From Novosphingobium huizhouense (GTDB lineage Bacteria > Pseudomonadota > Alphaproteobacteria > Sphingomonadales > Sphingomonadaceae): 64,000 nucleotides of DNA. The notes below the pieces were generated by a model. It had not been told where the DNA came from and searched no databases. It worked only from the letters and a program-made list of their open reading frames with translations. The stretch's first letter is position 1, and each line of letters begins with the position of its first letter. Location of the stretch: the NCBI RefSeq assembly GCF_020179475.1, contig NZ_JAILXZ010000002.1, positions 62,001 through 126,000 on the forward strand, read 5' to 3'. The translations under genes and the position numbers were made by a program. This document shows positions 9,706-18,862 of the stretch, in pieces.

Positions 9706-12054
9706 TCAGCCGTTCGCCGCGCGCGCGGCAGGCGGGTGGAGCGTGGCGAGAAGATCAGCAACCTCGCGCCCATGGATGGGGCGGCTGATCAGGTAGCCCT
9801 GGATCATGTCGCAGCCTTCGCTGCGCAAAGCTTCGAGCAGTTCCTGCGTCTCGACCCCTTCGGCCAGGGTCTCCATGCCCAGCGCGTCGGCGAGCGTGGT
9901 GATGGCGCGGACGATGGCGTGCGCATTGCCGCCATCCTCGAGCGCGCGCACGAAGCTCTGGTCAATCTTGATCTTGTCGAACGGGAACGAGCGCAAGTAG
10001 CTGAGCGAGGAGTAGCCCGTGCCGAAGTCGTCGAGCGCGACGCGGACGCCGAGCGCCTGGAGCGAATGGAGGATTTTGAGCGTCTTCTCGACATTGCCGA
10101 TGAAGACGCTTTCGGTAATCTCCAGTTCGAGGCGCGAGGCGGGCAGGCCGCTCTGCACCAGGGCCTGGGCAATGCACGCCGTCAGTCCCTCCGAGGCGAG
10201 CTGGCGCGGAGAGATGTTCACTGCGACCGAGATGTCGTCCGGCCACAGCGCCGCTTGCCGGCAGGCTTCGCGCACCGCCCACTCGCCCATCTGCACGATC
10301 AGGCCCGATTCCTCGGCGATGGGGATGAAGGTCGCCGGGCTGACCGTCCCGAATTCGCGGTGGGGCCAGCGCATCAGCGCCTCGAACCCTTTCACCCGGT
10401 TCTGCGAAATCGAGAACAACGGCTGGAAATGAAGCTCGAACTCGCCGTCGCGGATCGCGTGGCGCAGGTCGATCTCCATGCGGCGGCGGTTGCTCGCCGC
10501 AGCGTCCAGCGCAGGCTCGAAGAAATGGTAGGCGCCCTTGCCGTCGCTCTTGGCGCGATAGAGCGCAAGGTCGGCGCTCTTGAGCAGCGCATCGGCGCCG
10601 TGTCCGTCCTGCGGGCCGATCGCGATGCCGACGCTCGCGGACATGAGCACGGTGCGCCCGTCGACCATGGTCTCGCTGTTTAGCGTGAGTTCGAGGCGAC
10701 GGGCGAGCACGGTGCAGTCCTCGGCCGGATCGAGCCCTGCGAGGAGCAGGCCGAATTCGTCCCCGCCGAAGCGGGCGACCATGGCATCGGGAAAGCGTTC
10801 CTGCAGCGATTGCGCGACGTGCCGGAGCAACTGGTCGCCGACCGGGTGGCCCATCGTGTCGTTGATCGCCTTGAAATCGTCGACATCGATGAACGCCACG
10901 AAGGTGCGGTGGCCTTCGTTTTGCCTCGAAACCGCCCGCTCGAGCTTCTCGATGAAGAAGCGGCGGTTTGGCAGGTCGGTCAGTGGATCGTGGAGCGAGG
11001 CGTGGAGAACCTGCTGTTCGCGTTCGTCGACCGCGTCGACCATCGCGTTGAAGCTGTCGGCGAGCGAGCGCACCTCGATCGCGCCCTCTACCCGGACCTT
11101 GGCGACGGCCCCGCCTCCGTAGGCCTTGGCGGCCTCGGCGAGCGACTTGAGCGGTTTCGCGATCCCGTGCGATAGCCGGATCGCCGCCCATGCACCGGCA
11201 AGCACGCCGACGAGGCAGATCAGTAGCAGGACGGCCCGCAGGCCGTTGTAGCGCGCCAGCGAAGCGGCCAGCGAGTGGGTGAGGACAAGTCGCGGGTTGT
11301 GCCCGGCCTCGAGGCTCGCGATCGGAGAGACCCGCACGAGGGCGTCGCCGTTGGCAGTCCCGACCCGGGCAATCGCGCCAAGCGGAGCGGTGGCGAGATC
11401 TTTCGGCAGCGACGATTTGTCGGCCACCCGGGCTCCGACGGGGACGGCCGAGAGCCGCGCGAGCTGCTCCATGTCGCGTGGGCCGAGCGTGTTCACCAGC
11501 ACCAGCCAGCCGGCGAGGTCGGGCATGCGGATCGGAACCGCGGCGGCCAGCGCCTGCGTGCCGGCAAAGGTGACGACGCCGCGGTCCGCGCCGTCTTCGA
11601 GGCGTGGCAGCAAAGCGGTTCCGCGGATGGTCTGTCCGGCGCCGGAAGCAATCACGCTCCCGTCCAGCCGCACGACCGCCACTTCGCTGACCGAGGCCCG
11701 GTCGCGCAAGCTTTGCAGGGCGGACGCGAGCGTTGCGGCATCGTCGGTGGCAAGGGCTTCGCGGAACCCGAAATCCCGCGCGACGACTTCGCCTGCTTGC
11801 GCCATCTGCCGCTGTCGGGTGGCGATGATCTGGTCGAACACGCGCGCGCTCGCAGCGAGATCGCGCTGCGCAGCCTCCTGTGCGAAGATGCTGATCCCCG
11901 ATCCCGCGACCAGGATGGTGACCGCCATGACTCCGGCGAGCAGGGCGGCGTAGAGCAACGCGATGCGCCCGCCCAGCGTGTCGAACCGGCGCCCGACGAA
12001 CTCGACCGGCCAGCTGCGCGCCCTGCTGCGCTTGCGGGCTTGCCGCCGTGTCAC
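9706..12054 (-). CDS. Membrane-bound HAMP-GGDEF-EAL protein (cyclic-di-GMP turnover)
   Basis: A 782-residue sensor. Two membrane segments (about 31-53 and 268-292) flank a periplasmic sensory region of about 215 residues with no recognised name. A HAMP linker (about 290-345), a GGDEF domain with intact RFGGDEF, and an EAL domain with intact EAL (GFEALMRW), NISPRQL and DDFGTGYSSLSYL follow. Both diguanylate cyclase and phosphodiesterase motifs look complete. The GTG start at 12054 overlaps the stop of the upstream cupredoxin-like gene (GTGA), so the pair is co-translated. The divergent DUF3034 and haemoglobin genes suggest that the periplasmic domain senses a redox or gas signal, which is inference. 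Confidence 0.93.
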   Translation of the reverse strand: MTRRQARKRSRARSWPVEFVGRRFDTLGGRIALLYAALLAGVMAVTILVAGSGISIFAQEAAQRDLAASARVFDQIIATRQRQMAQAGEVVARDFGFREALATDDAATLASALQSLRDRASVSEVAVVRLDGSVIASGAGQTIRGTALLPRLEDGADRGVVTFAGTQALAAAVPIRMPDLAGWLVLVNTLGPRDMEQLARLSAVPVGARVADKSSLPKDLATAPLGAIARVGTANGDALVRVSPIASLEAGHNPRLVLTHSLAASLARYNGLRAVLLLICLVGVLAGAWAAIRLSHGIAKPLKSLAEAAKAYGGGAVAKVRVEGAIEVRSLADSFNAMVDAVDEREQQVLHASLHDPLTDLPNRRFFIEKLERAVSRQNEGHRTFVAFIDVDDFKAINDTMGHPVGDQLLRHVAQSLQERFPDAMVARFGGDEFGLLLAGLDPAEDCTVLARRLELTLNSETMVDGRTVLMSASVGIAIGPQDGHGADALLKSADLALYRAKSDGKGAYHFFEPALDAAASNRRRMEIDLRHAIRDGEFELHFQPLFSISQNRVKGFEALMRWPHREFGTVSPATFIPIAEESGLIVQMGEWAVREACRQAALWPDDISVAVNISPRQLASEGLTACIAQALVQSGLPASRLELEITESVFIGNVEKTLKILHSLQALGVRVALDDFGTGYSSLSYLRSFPFDKIKIDQSFVRALEDGGNAHAIVRAITTLADALGMETLAEGVETQELLEALRSEGCDMIQGYLISRPIHGREVADLLATLHPPAARAANG

Positions 12055-12695
12055 CGCGCCCCCGTCGCGCGCAGTGCAAGGGCGATCCGCGCCCGCTTGT
12101 CGGCATCGAGCTGCAGCCTGCCGCGCCACTCGTTGTTCGCGCCGCGGATGGCCGGATGCCACACGACGACCGAATAGGTGCCCGGGGCCAGGCCCTCGAT
12201 CCGGGCAAGGCCGTTGAGGTCGGTCAGCGCCGCATAGGGCGTGTCGGTCACGCGGATGTAGCCGCGCATCTGGTCGTGGATGTTGCAGCCCAGCGCGATC
12301 GATCCGGCGACCTTGAATTGCTGGGTTCTCGTCTGGTCGTGGCCGTAGAGATCGATCTTGAACGGGCCCGGCTTGGAGAAGCTGTAGATCGAGTGGCGGA
12401 CGGTATCGAGATTGGGGAATGCGACGACCGCGCCGCGCGGAACGATCAAGGTTCCGGGGACGAAGGCCTGATCGCGTTGCGCCATCGCATTGCGCCAGCG
12501 GAATGCGGGGCGGCGCGTGTCGCCGGGCGGCGGCGCGATCTCGATCACCGCGTCCCGCACCGGCAGGCCGGCCGCATCCACCACCTGCAGCGGCAGCACC
12601 GCGGGCGGCGCGGCCGACAGGGTAAGCGGGACGAGGCCCAGACCGGCAATCCGCAGGGCGAGCGTCGGGACTCGGTGCTTGGAGGTGGCAGGCAT
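12051..12695 (-). CDS. Exported cupredoxin-like 'methylamine utilisation' family protein
   Basis: A 214-residue protein with a signal-like N terminus, ending around the LSAAPPAVLP stretch. A beta-sandwich follows that resembles the plastocyanin-like methylamine-utilisation family. FPNLDTVRHSIYSFSKPGPF contains the conserved His of these copper-protein-like folds, and GCNIHDQMRGYIRVTDTPYA contains the Cys and His that usually complete a type 1 copper site. The C-terminal part (LARIEGLAPGTYSVVVWHPAI) looks like a carboxypeptidase-regulatory fold. The protein is periplasmic and coupled to the GGDEF-EAL gene. No methylamine dehydrogenase genes are nearby, so the family name should not be read as a function. 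Confidence 0.85.
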   Translation of the reverse strand: MPATSKHRVPTLALRIAGLGLVPLTLSAAPPAVLPLQVVDAAGLPVRDAVIEIAPPPGDTRRPAFRWRNAMAQRDQAFVPGTLIVPRGAVVAFPNLDTVRHSIYSFSKPGPFKIDLYGHDQTRTQQFKVAGSIALGCNIHDQMRGYIRVTDTPYAALTDLNGLARIEGLAPGTYSVVVWHPAIRGANNEWRGRLQLDADKRARIALALRATGAR

Positions 12696-12817
12696 GAGCG
12701 CTGCATTGGGGCAAAATCGCTAAGATATTCGAAACTGCCGCGTTGCGCCTGTTTAGGAGTCTCTAACGCTTCGCGGTTAACGCACGCCGGGTCCAGGCGA
12801 ACACGGTACTCTTTTCG

Positions 12818-13732
12818 ATGCGCGACTTTCTTCAGGCGCGGGCTCGCGTAGGCGCGGTCGTCCACCTGGTACTCCAATGGGGCGCGATCGCGCTGGCCTT
12901 GCTCTCGGCCACCCCGGTACGGGCCGACGCCCTGGTCGACGGTGGAAAGCTGGTCCTGACGCAAGGCATCTCGTCCATCGAAGGCGCGAGCGGCGGGGGG
13001 CTCGCCAGTTGGGCTACGATCGCCGGGATGGAGACGAACCGGGGGATCGGCCTGTCGGGCCACGTGACCGGGATCGCGCTGCCCGACTATGGCTGGCAGA
13101 GCCATGGCGTGGCGATCGGGATCAAGGACCGGCTCGAATTGTCCTACGCCCGGCAGAACTTCGACACCCGTAGGGTCGGCGCCGCGCTCGGGCTCGGCAG
13201 AGGCTTCCGCTTCAACCAGGACATTTACGCCGCCAAGCTGAAACTCGCGGGCGACCTCGTCTACGGCCCCGCGCTGCTCCCGCAGATCAGCATCGGCGTG
13301 CAGCACAAGCGCAGCCTCGACCCGGCGATCGTCAAGGCGGTCGGAGCGGGCTCGGCCAGCGGAACCGACTTCACCGTCAGCGCGACAAAGCTGTTCCTTT
13401 CGAAAAGCGTGCTCGCCGACGCAACCGTGCGACTGACCAAGGCGAACCAGTTCGGCCTTCTCGGGTTCGGAGGGCCGCGCCGCTCGGCGCGCTCGGTGCA
13501 GTTCGAAGGCTCGGTCGCCTACATGCTGACGCCGCGGCTGGTCGTCGGCGCGGAATACCGGACCCGGCCCGACAACTTGCGGTTCGCGCGGGAAAACGAT
13601 GCCTACGACGGCTTCGTCGCGTGGGCGGTGAAGCGCAACGTGACCGTCACTGCCGCCTTTGCCGACGTTGGATCGGTGGCGACCGTCAAGGGCCAGCGCG
13701 GCGCGTTGCTGTCGCTCCAGCTGGCGATCTGA
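12818..13732 (+). CDS. DUF3034 family outer-membrane beta-barrel-like protein
   Basis: A 304-residue protein. A long signal peptide ends near ATPVRADA (about residue 36). A repetitive beta-strand pattern with alternating hydrophobic residues follows, such as HVTGIALPDYGWQSHGVAIGIKDRLELSYARQNF, and it finishes with a strand ending in a hydrophobic residue (LSLQLAI). This fits the DUF3034 family, whose function is unknown. It is divergent from the cupredoxin/GGDEF-EAL pair across a 122-bp gap and is followed by an exported haemoglobin. I treat the four genes as one conserved-looking module. Confidence 0.85.
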   Translation: MRDFLQARARVGAVVHLVLQWGAIALALLSATPVRADALVDGGKLVLTQGISSIEGASGGGLASWATIAGMETNRGIGLSGHVTGIALPDYGWQSHGVAIGIKDRLELSYARQNFDTRRVGAALGLGRGFRFNQDIYAAKLKLAGDLVYGPALLPQISIGVQHKRSLDPAIVKAVGAGSASGTDFTVSATKLFLSKSVLADATVRLTKANQFGLLGFGGPRRSARSVQFEGSVAYMLTPRLVVGAEYRTRPDNLRFARENDAYDGFVAWAVKRNVTVTAAFADVGSVATVKGQRGALLSLQLAI

Positions 13733-13743
13733 CGGAGATGGCG

Positions 13744-14355
13744 ATGCCCTTCATCCTTGCCCTGGCCCTCGCCGCCGCCGGCGATGCCCCCGCTGCCGCA
13801 GCCCCCGAACCTGCCGCCGCAGCGCCTGCTGCCGAAGCGGAAACCGGGGTCGCGCAGGTCGCCCCCGAGGATCCGGCGAAGGTCGACTGGGAAAAGGAGT
13901 TCGGCGTGCCCAAGAAGGTGCGCGATCCGGTTACCGGCGAATTTCCCGTCGATCCCTATGTATCGTCGCCCGCCAATGCCGGAGGCTCCGCGTTCTCCGG
14001 GGACGCCATGGCCCGGGCGTTCGGCGGCAAGGACGGCATCCGTCGGATCGTCGACCGGTTCGTCGATCTCAATACCAGCGATCCGCGCATCGAGGCGATC
14101 TTCCGCAGCCACGACATGGTCCGCCTGCGCCGCACGCTTTTCGAGCAGTTCTGCTTCCTGCTCGGCGCGGGTTGCGCCTACACCGGCAGGGACATGAAGT
14201 CCTCGCACAAGGGGCTCGGGACCACCCGTGCCGATCTCAACGCGCTGGTCGAGAATCTCCAGCGGGCGATGCGCGAGGCCAAGGTCCCGTTCGCCGCGCA
14301 GAACCGCTTTCTCGCGAAACTGGCGCCGATGGACCGCGACGTGACCGAACGCTGA
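13744..14355 (+). CDS. Exported group 1 truncated haemoglobin
   Basis: A 203-residue protein. A hydrophobic leader and an Ala/Pro-rich linker (about residues 1-50) precede a truncated-globin domain: AFGGKDGIRRIVDRFVDL (helix B region), DPRIEAIFRSHDMVRLRRTLFEQFCFLLGAG, then MKSSHKGLGTT, which holds the likely proximal haem His. Globins of this group bind O2 or NO. Most are cytoplasmic, so the leader makes this one unusual and probably periplasmic. The start at 13744 is chosen because GGAG at 13734-13737 sits 6 bp before it; ATG 13738 is an alternative but abuts the GGAG. The stop of the DUF3034 gene is 11 bp upstream. Confidence 0.85.
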   Translation: MPFILALALAAAGDAPAAAAPEPAAAAPAAEAETGVAQVAPEDPAKVDWEKEFGVPKKVRDPVTGEFPVDPYVSSPANAGGSAFSGDAMARAFGGKDGIRRIVDRFVDLNTSDPRIEAIFRSHDMVRLRRTLFEQFCFLLGAGCAYTGRDMKSSHKGLGTTRADLNALVENLQRAMREAKVPFAAQNRFLAKLAPMDRDVTER

Positions 14356-14385
14356 CGCCGCTCGTCGGCTTGGCGCCGCAGCCGA

Positions 14386-14419
14386 TCGCCTGCCGGTTGC
14401 AGGCGACGATCCGCTTTTT
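14386..14419 (+). terminator. Candidate intrinsic terminator after the haemoglobin gene
   Basis: An 8-bp perfect stem (TCGCCTGC with GCAGGCGA, loop CGGTT) is followed 8 bp later by TTTTT. It lies 30 bp after the haemoglobin stop. The distance between stem and T-run makes it imperfect. Confidence 0.4.
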
Positions 14420-14508
14420 CCGTGTAAGAAGCGGAGTTCGGCTACGACCAAGTGCATGACGGCCGCGGATGGTGCGGCGCATGCGCGATACGGTCTCGGG
14501 GGGAAGCA

Positions 14509-17500
14509 ATGCGGAACAGTTCGCCGGTTTTGCGCGCGATCGCGTGCAGCGCACTGGCAGTCGGCGGCGCCGTGCCGGCCTTGGCGCAGCAAGCCGGCGT
14601 GCAGATCGCGCTGGTCGACGAGGTCTCCGGCGCGCCGCTCGCAGGGACCGAAGTCCTCGTCGAAAACACCGACATCGGGTTTTCCCGAATCCTGCGGAGC
14701 GATGCGCGAGGGCTGGTGCGGCTGGAGGGCGTCCCGACCGCCGGGCGTTATCGCGTTCGCGTGGCGGGCGGGTCTGACGACGGCGCGGCCGAGATCCTGC
14801 TGCGCGCCAACACCACCAGCAGCGTGACGCTGCGATTGTCGCCCGCAAGCGCCACCCGGGATGCCGCGATCACGGTCAAGGGGCAGCGCGCAGTGACCAG
14901 GCTCAATGCGGTCGACGCCGAAGTCTCGGCCTCGCTGGATCATGGCGAACTGGTCGCGCTGCCGATCGAAGGGCGCGACGTCCTCGGCGCGTTGGTGCGC
15001 CTTCCCAATGTCGTGCCCTCGACGGGGTTCTTTGCGGAATCGCCTGCGATCTCGATCAACGGGGCGAACGGGCTCGATGCGAACTACCTGCTCGACGGGC
15101 TCGACAACAACGAGAATTTCCTCGGCGGCATCAAGTTTCCGGTTCCGCTGGGCTTCGTGCGGACCGTCAGCGTTCTCGCCAACTCCTATTCGGTGGCCTA
15201 CGGCCGCACCGCGAACGGGGTGGTCAACTACACCTCGCCGTCGGGCAGCAACGACTTCCACGGCGAAGCTTATGCGCTGGTCCGCCCGGGCCGGCCGCTG
15301 GATTCGGCCTCGCCCTATCCGCGCCGCGACCTGACCGGCAACGCCGTGGGCGAGAGCTTCGAGCGCTACCAGGCAGGCGGCAGCATCGGGGGGCCAATCG
15401 CGCGCGACCGCACGTTCTTCTACGCCAATCTTGAATATACCCGCGACCGCAACGTCCAGGTGGTCGATGCGCCGGCGCTCGGCGCGGTGGGCAACGTCAC
15501 GGGGCGCAACGAGGCGATCCTCGGGTCGCTGCGGATCGACCATCGCCTGACCGACGACTGGACCCTGGGGCTGCGGGCCAATATCGGTCGCGTCACCGTG
15601 GACAGGCCGGGCGGAAGCCTTGGCGGCGGCAACGTGACGTTCCCTTCGGCCGGATCCGACCAGCGGCGCTTCTCGACCCTTGTTGCGGCAACGGCAAGCT
15701 ATGCGGGCGAGGCGTGGAGCTACGATGGCGCGGTCCAGTTCAGCCGCTTTCGCTGGGACTATGCCCGGCCCAAGGGTGAGGCGGGGCCCCAGGTTACCGT
15801 CCGCGACGCTTCCGGGCTGACCATCGGCGTACTCGGCAACCCGGGCTACGTGTTCAACGATCTGGAAAGGACCTGGCAGACCACGCACCGCCTTCAGCGC
15901 AAGCTCGACGCGCACAAGCTGAGCCTTGGCGCGGACTTGATCCATTCGGACTTCGCGCTGCTCGGCGGAGGCAATCCGCAGGGCAATTACACGCTCGACC
16001 TGACCGATGCGCAGGTGGCCGCGCTCGCCGGCAGCGGCAAGGGCCTTGCCCTGAGCGCGCAGGACGTGCTCGCGCTCGATCCGGCGGTCGCGAACTATTC
16101 GGTCGAGCTGCGTCCGCGCGCCTTCGGCACGGGGCAGACCCTGCTCGGGCTCTATGTCGAGGACGAATGGCAGGTCACCCCGCGGCTCACCGCCACCCTC
16201 GGGCTGCGCTGGGACTACGACAGCCTGACGGGCAAGGGCGGGAAGGGGGCCGATCTCGACAACTTCGCGCCGCGGCTCGCGCTCAACTACCGGCCCGACG
16301 CACGATCCTCCCTGCGGTTCGGGGCAGGGCTGTTTACCGGCAAGCTGCAATACTCGGTCAAATCCGACGCGCTCCAGCGCAACACGACGGCGCCCGGTTT
16401 CCTGTCGCAGCTGCGGGCGTTGCAGGGCAAGGGGCTGGTCCCGGCGGGGGTCGACCTTCGCAAGGTGACGTTCGACGGCAACCTCGCGGTCTCGCCCGCC
16501 TGCGCGACCGTCTCGGACTGCCCCGGTCCCGAGCGGGTCCAGGCCCTGCGTGACAGCGCCACGCTGGGCGAGGCGCGCATCCTCAACCCCGAAGGCTACC
16601 GCAGCCCGTGGAGCCTGCAGCTGAGCGCCGGCTATCAGGTGCAGGCGAGCGACACGCTGACGCTGAGCGCCGACGTGATCTACAGCCGTTCGCACAATCT
16701 GGTGCGGTTGCGCGATCTCAACGCGCCCGCGCCGTTCACGCCGAACCTTGCCGCACTGACCGACGCCAACATCGCCTTGCTCAAGGCGCAGCCCGACAAT
16801 GCGAGCCGGTTCGCGCTCGCGCGCTCGCTCGGGCTGGTGCGCAGCCAGGCCGACGCCGACGCCACCCGTCCGGTCGCGTTGGTCGCCGGGGGAGCGCGGC
16901 AGATCACCGTCTCGGAGACGAAGGGCGAATCCGAATACAAGGCGCTGATCCTTCAACTGGACAAGGCGAAGGGCGACGACGCCTACGCCTTCCGCATCAG
17001 CTACACCCTGTCGAAGCTCACCAACGACACCGACGACATCAACTTCCGCGCGGCCAATTCCAACGACTACAGCACCGAATGGGGGCCATCGGCGAATGAT
17101 CGGCGGCACGTGATCTCGGCGGTGGCCTATCTCTATCCGCTCGAAGGTCTCAGCATCAGTGTCGCCGGGCTGTTCCAGTCGGGGCAGCCGGTCAACCTGG
17201 TGCCCGACGCCCGGATCTTCGGGACGCAGGATCTCAATGGCGACGGTGCCTCGTTCGGCGAGAACTACGTCGGCAATTCGGATCGCTACCCCGGTGCGAA
17301 GCGCAATTCGGCGCGGCTGCCGTGGTCGGCGACCATCGATCTCGGTCTGCGCTATGCGCTTCCGGTGTTGGACGGGCGGCTTGAATTGAGCGCGGATGTG
17401 TTCAACGTGCTCGACACGAACAACCAGTCGGGCTTTGCCAATGCGGCAACGACCTCCAACCAGATCCAGTTTGGCGGGGGCGCGCCCTTCGTTCAGCGCA

Positions 17501-17550
17501 ATGCCGGGCCGCCGCGCCAGTTCCAGTTCGGTCTGGCGTGGAAGTTCTGA
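14509..17550 (+). CDS. Oar-like TonB-dependent receptor with N-terminal carboxypeptidase-regulatory domain
   Basis: A 1013-residue outer-membrane receptor. The signal peptide ends at ALA-QQ (about residue 25). A carboxypeptidase-regulatory-like beta-sandwich (QIALVDEVSGAPLAGTEVLVENTD) replaces the usual start. A plug domain (LDGLDNNENFLGGIKFPVPLGFVRTVSVL) and a long barrel follow, ending in the aromatic terminus QFGLAWKF. The start ATG 14509 has a strong GGGGGAAG site. The CNT nucleoside transporter begins 27 bp after its stop, which suggests that the receptor brings nucleosides or oligonucleotides across the outer membrane. The ligand is inferred from this neighbour alone. Confidence 0.9.
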   Translation: MRNSSPVLRAIACSALAVGGAVPALAQQAGVQIALVDEVSGAPLAGTEVLVENTDIGFSRILRSDARGLVRLEGVPTAGRYRVRVAGGSDDGAAEILLRANTTSSVTLRLSPASATRDAAITVKGQRAVTRLNAVDAEVSASLDHGELVALPIEGRDVLGALVRLPNVVPSTGFFAESPAISINGANGLDANYLLDGLDNNENFLGGIKFPVPLGFVRTVSVLANSYSVAYGRTANGVVNYTSPSGSNDFHGEAYALVRPGRPLDSASPYPRRDLTGNAVGESFERYQAGGSIGGPIARDRTFFYANLEYTRDRNVQVVDAPALGAVGNVTGRNEAILGSLRIDHRLTDDWTLGLRANIGRVTVDRPGGSLGGGNVTFPSAGSDQRRFSTLVAATASYAGEAWSYDGAVQFSRFRWDYARPKGEAGPQVTVRDASGLTIGVLGNPGYVFNDLERTWQTTHRLQRKLDAHKLSLGADLIHSDFALLGGGNPQGNYTLDLTDAQVAALAGSGKGLALSAQDVLALDPAVANYSVELRPRAFGTGQTLLGLYVEDEWQVTPRLTATLGLRWDYDSLTGKGGKGADLDNFAPRLALNYRPDARSSLRFGAGLFTGKLQYSVKSDALQRNTTAPGFLSQLRALQGKGLVPAGVDLRKVTFDGNLAVSPACATVSDCPGPERVQALRDSATLGEARILNPEGYRSPWSLQLSAGYQVQASDTLTLSADVIYSRSHNLVRLRDLNAPAPFTPNLAALTDANIALLKAQPDNASRFALARSLGLVRSQADADATRPVALVAGGARQITVSETKGESEYKALILQLDKAKGDDAYAFRISYTLSKLTNDTDDINFRAANSNDYSTEWGPSANDRRHVISAVAYLYPLEGLSISVAGLFQSGQPVNLVPDARIFGTQDLNGDGASFGENYVGNSDRYPGAKRNSARLPWSATIDLGLRYALPVLDGRLELSADVFNVLDTNNQSGFANAATTSNQIQFGGGAPFVQRNAGPPRQFQFGLAWKF

Positions 17551-17577
17551 CGGCGGTGTGAAGGGGGAAGCGAGGAG

Positions 17578-18849
17578 ATGGCGATCGTGCAGCAGCTACA
17601 AGGGCTGGTCGGCATTGCGCTGATCCTGGCCGTTGCCTGGGGGCTGTCCGAGAACCGGCAGGCGATGCCCGGTTGGCGCTGGATCGCCGGCGCGCTGGCG
17701 ATGCAGATCGTCATCGCCCTCGCGTTCATCCGCGTGCCGCTGGTCTGGCGCGCGGTGGAGGCGATCAACCTCGGGGTCAGCGCGATCGAGAAGGCGACGC
17801 TGGCCGGCTCGTCCTACATGTTCGGCTACCTCGGCGGAGCGGAGCTTCCCTTCGTCCTGAAGCCGGGCGTTTCTCCGCCCATGGTCATCGCCTTCCAGGT
17901 GCTGCCGCTGATCATCGTGTTCTCGGCGCTCACCGCGCTGTTCTGGCACTGGGGCGTGTTGCGCTGGCTGGTCAACGGGCTGTCGTGGGTGCTGCGTCGC
18001 ACGCTCGGCGTGACCGGCGTGGTCGGATTGAACGCCGGCGCCAACATCTTCCTCGGCGTGGTAGAGGCGCCGCTGATCGTGCGCTCGTGGTGCGCGACGA
18101 TGTCGCGCGCGGAGCTGTTCGCGGTCATGGTGCTGTCGATGGCCAACATCTCTGGCGCCCTGCTGGTGCTCTACGCGACGACGCTCGCGCCGATCCTTCC
18201 CGATGCCGTGGGGCACATGATCGTTGCCTCGTTCCTCTCGCTGCCCGCGGCGATCCTCATCGCGCGCATGATGGTCCCCGAAACCGAGGGCGAACGCGAC
18301 AGCAGCACGGCCGAGCCCGAGGTCCACTACGACGACACGATGGACGCCATCCTGCGCGGCACCACCGAAGGGGTGCAACTGGTGCTGGCGGTGATCGGGA
18401 CGATCATCGTGATCTTCGCGCTGGTCAACCTCGCGGACCAGATCCTCGCCAACCTGCCGCTGGTCGAGGGCGCGCCGCTCACGCTGCGGCGGCTGTTCGG
18501 ATGGCTGTTCGCCCCGTTCATGTGGGCGATCGGCGTGCCCTGGCGCGAGGCGGGGGCGGCAGGCGCGCTGATGGGCACGAAGACCATCCTCAACGAATAC
18601 GTCGCCTACCTGCAATTCGCACAAGTTCCTGCAGGGACGTTCTCGTCACGCACCGCCCTGATCGTGACCTACGCCTTGTGCAGCGTCGCCAACCTTGCCA
18701 GCGTTGGCCTGCTGGTGACGACGATCGGCACGCTCGCTCCGCAGCGGCGGCGCGAGGCGGCGCAGCTGGGCATGAAGAGCTGGCTGGCCGGCAACCTCGC
18801 ATCGGGCATGTGCGGCGCGGTGATCGGGCTGGTCACGCTGCCGGGATAG
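17578..18849 (+). CDS. Concentrative nucleoside transporter, NupC/CNT family
   Basis: A 423-residue inner-membrane symporter with about 10 hydrophobic segments. Family-typical segments are present: GLNAGANIFLGVVEAPLIVR (related to the conserved G-x-S-x-x-x-F-x-G-x-x-E-A-P motif), AVMVLSMANISGALLVLY, MGTKTILNEYVAYLQF and the closing SLASGM-like stretch NLASGMCGAV. It should import nucleosides with Na+ or H+. A GGGGGAAG site lies 8 bp before the ATG. It follows the TonB receptor closely and is followed 13 bp later by a phosphatidyltransferase gene. Confidence 0.93.
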   Translation: MAIVQQLQGLVGIALILAVAWGLSENRQAMPGWRWIAGALAMQIVIALAFIRVPLVWRAVEAINLGVSAIEKATLAGSSYMFGYLGGAELPFVLKPGVSPPMVIAFQVLPLIIVFSALTALFWHWGVLRWLVNGLSWVLRRTLGVTGVVGLNAGANIFLGVVEAPLIVRSWCATMSRAELFAVMVLSMANISGALLVLYATTLAPILPDAVGHMIVASFLSLPAAILIARMMVPETEGERDSSTAEPEVHYDDTMDAILRGTTEGVQLVLAVIGTIIVIFALVNLADQILANLPLVEGAPLTLRRLFGWLFAPFMWAIGVPWREAGAAGALMGTKTILNEYVAYLQFAQVPAGTFSSRTALIVTYALCSVANLASVGLLVTTIGTLAPQRRREAAQLGMKSWLAGNLASGMCGAVIGLVTLPG

Positions 18850-18862
18850 GAAGCCTGCGAAG

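Noticed and set aside
12051..12695. Methylamine metabolism role
   Set aside because: No methylamine dehydrogenase, amicyanin or maturation genes are present. The family label comes only from a cupredoxin-like fold.
12055..12714. In-frame extension of the GGDEF-EAL protein through the cupredoxin-like gene
   Set aside because: The overlapping frame encodes a better protein with a leader and copper-site-like residues, and GTG 12054 gives the classical 4-bp overlap.
13603..17109. Very long open frame on the minus strand opposite the TonB receptor
   Set aside because: It is rich in Arg, Asp and Val without any recognisable domain and runs antisense to a receptor with a signal peptide, plug and barrel motifs. 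It is an effect of the high GC content.
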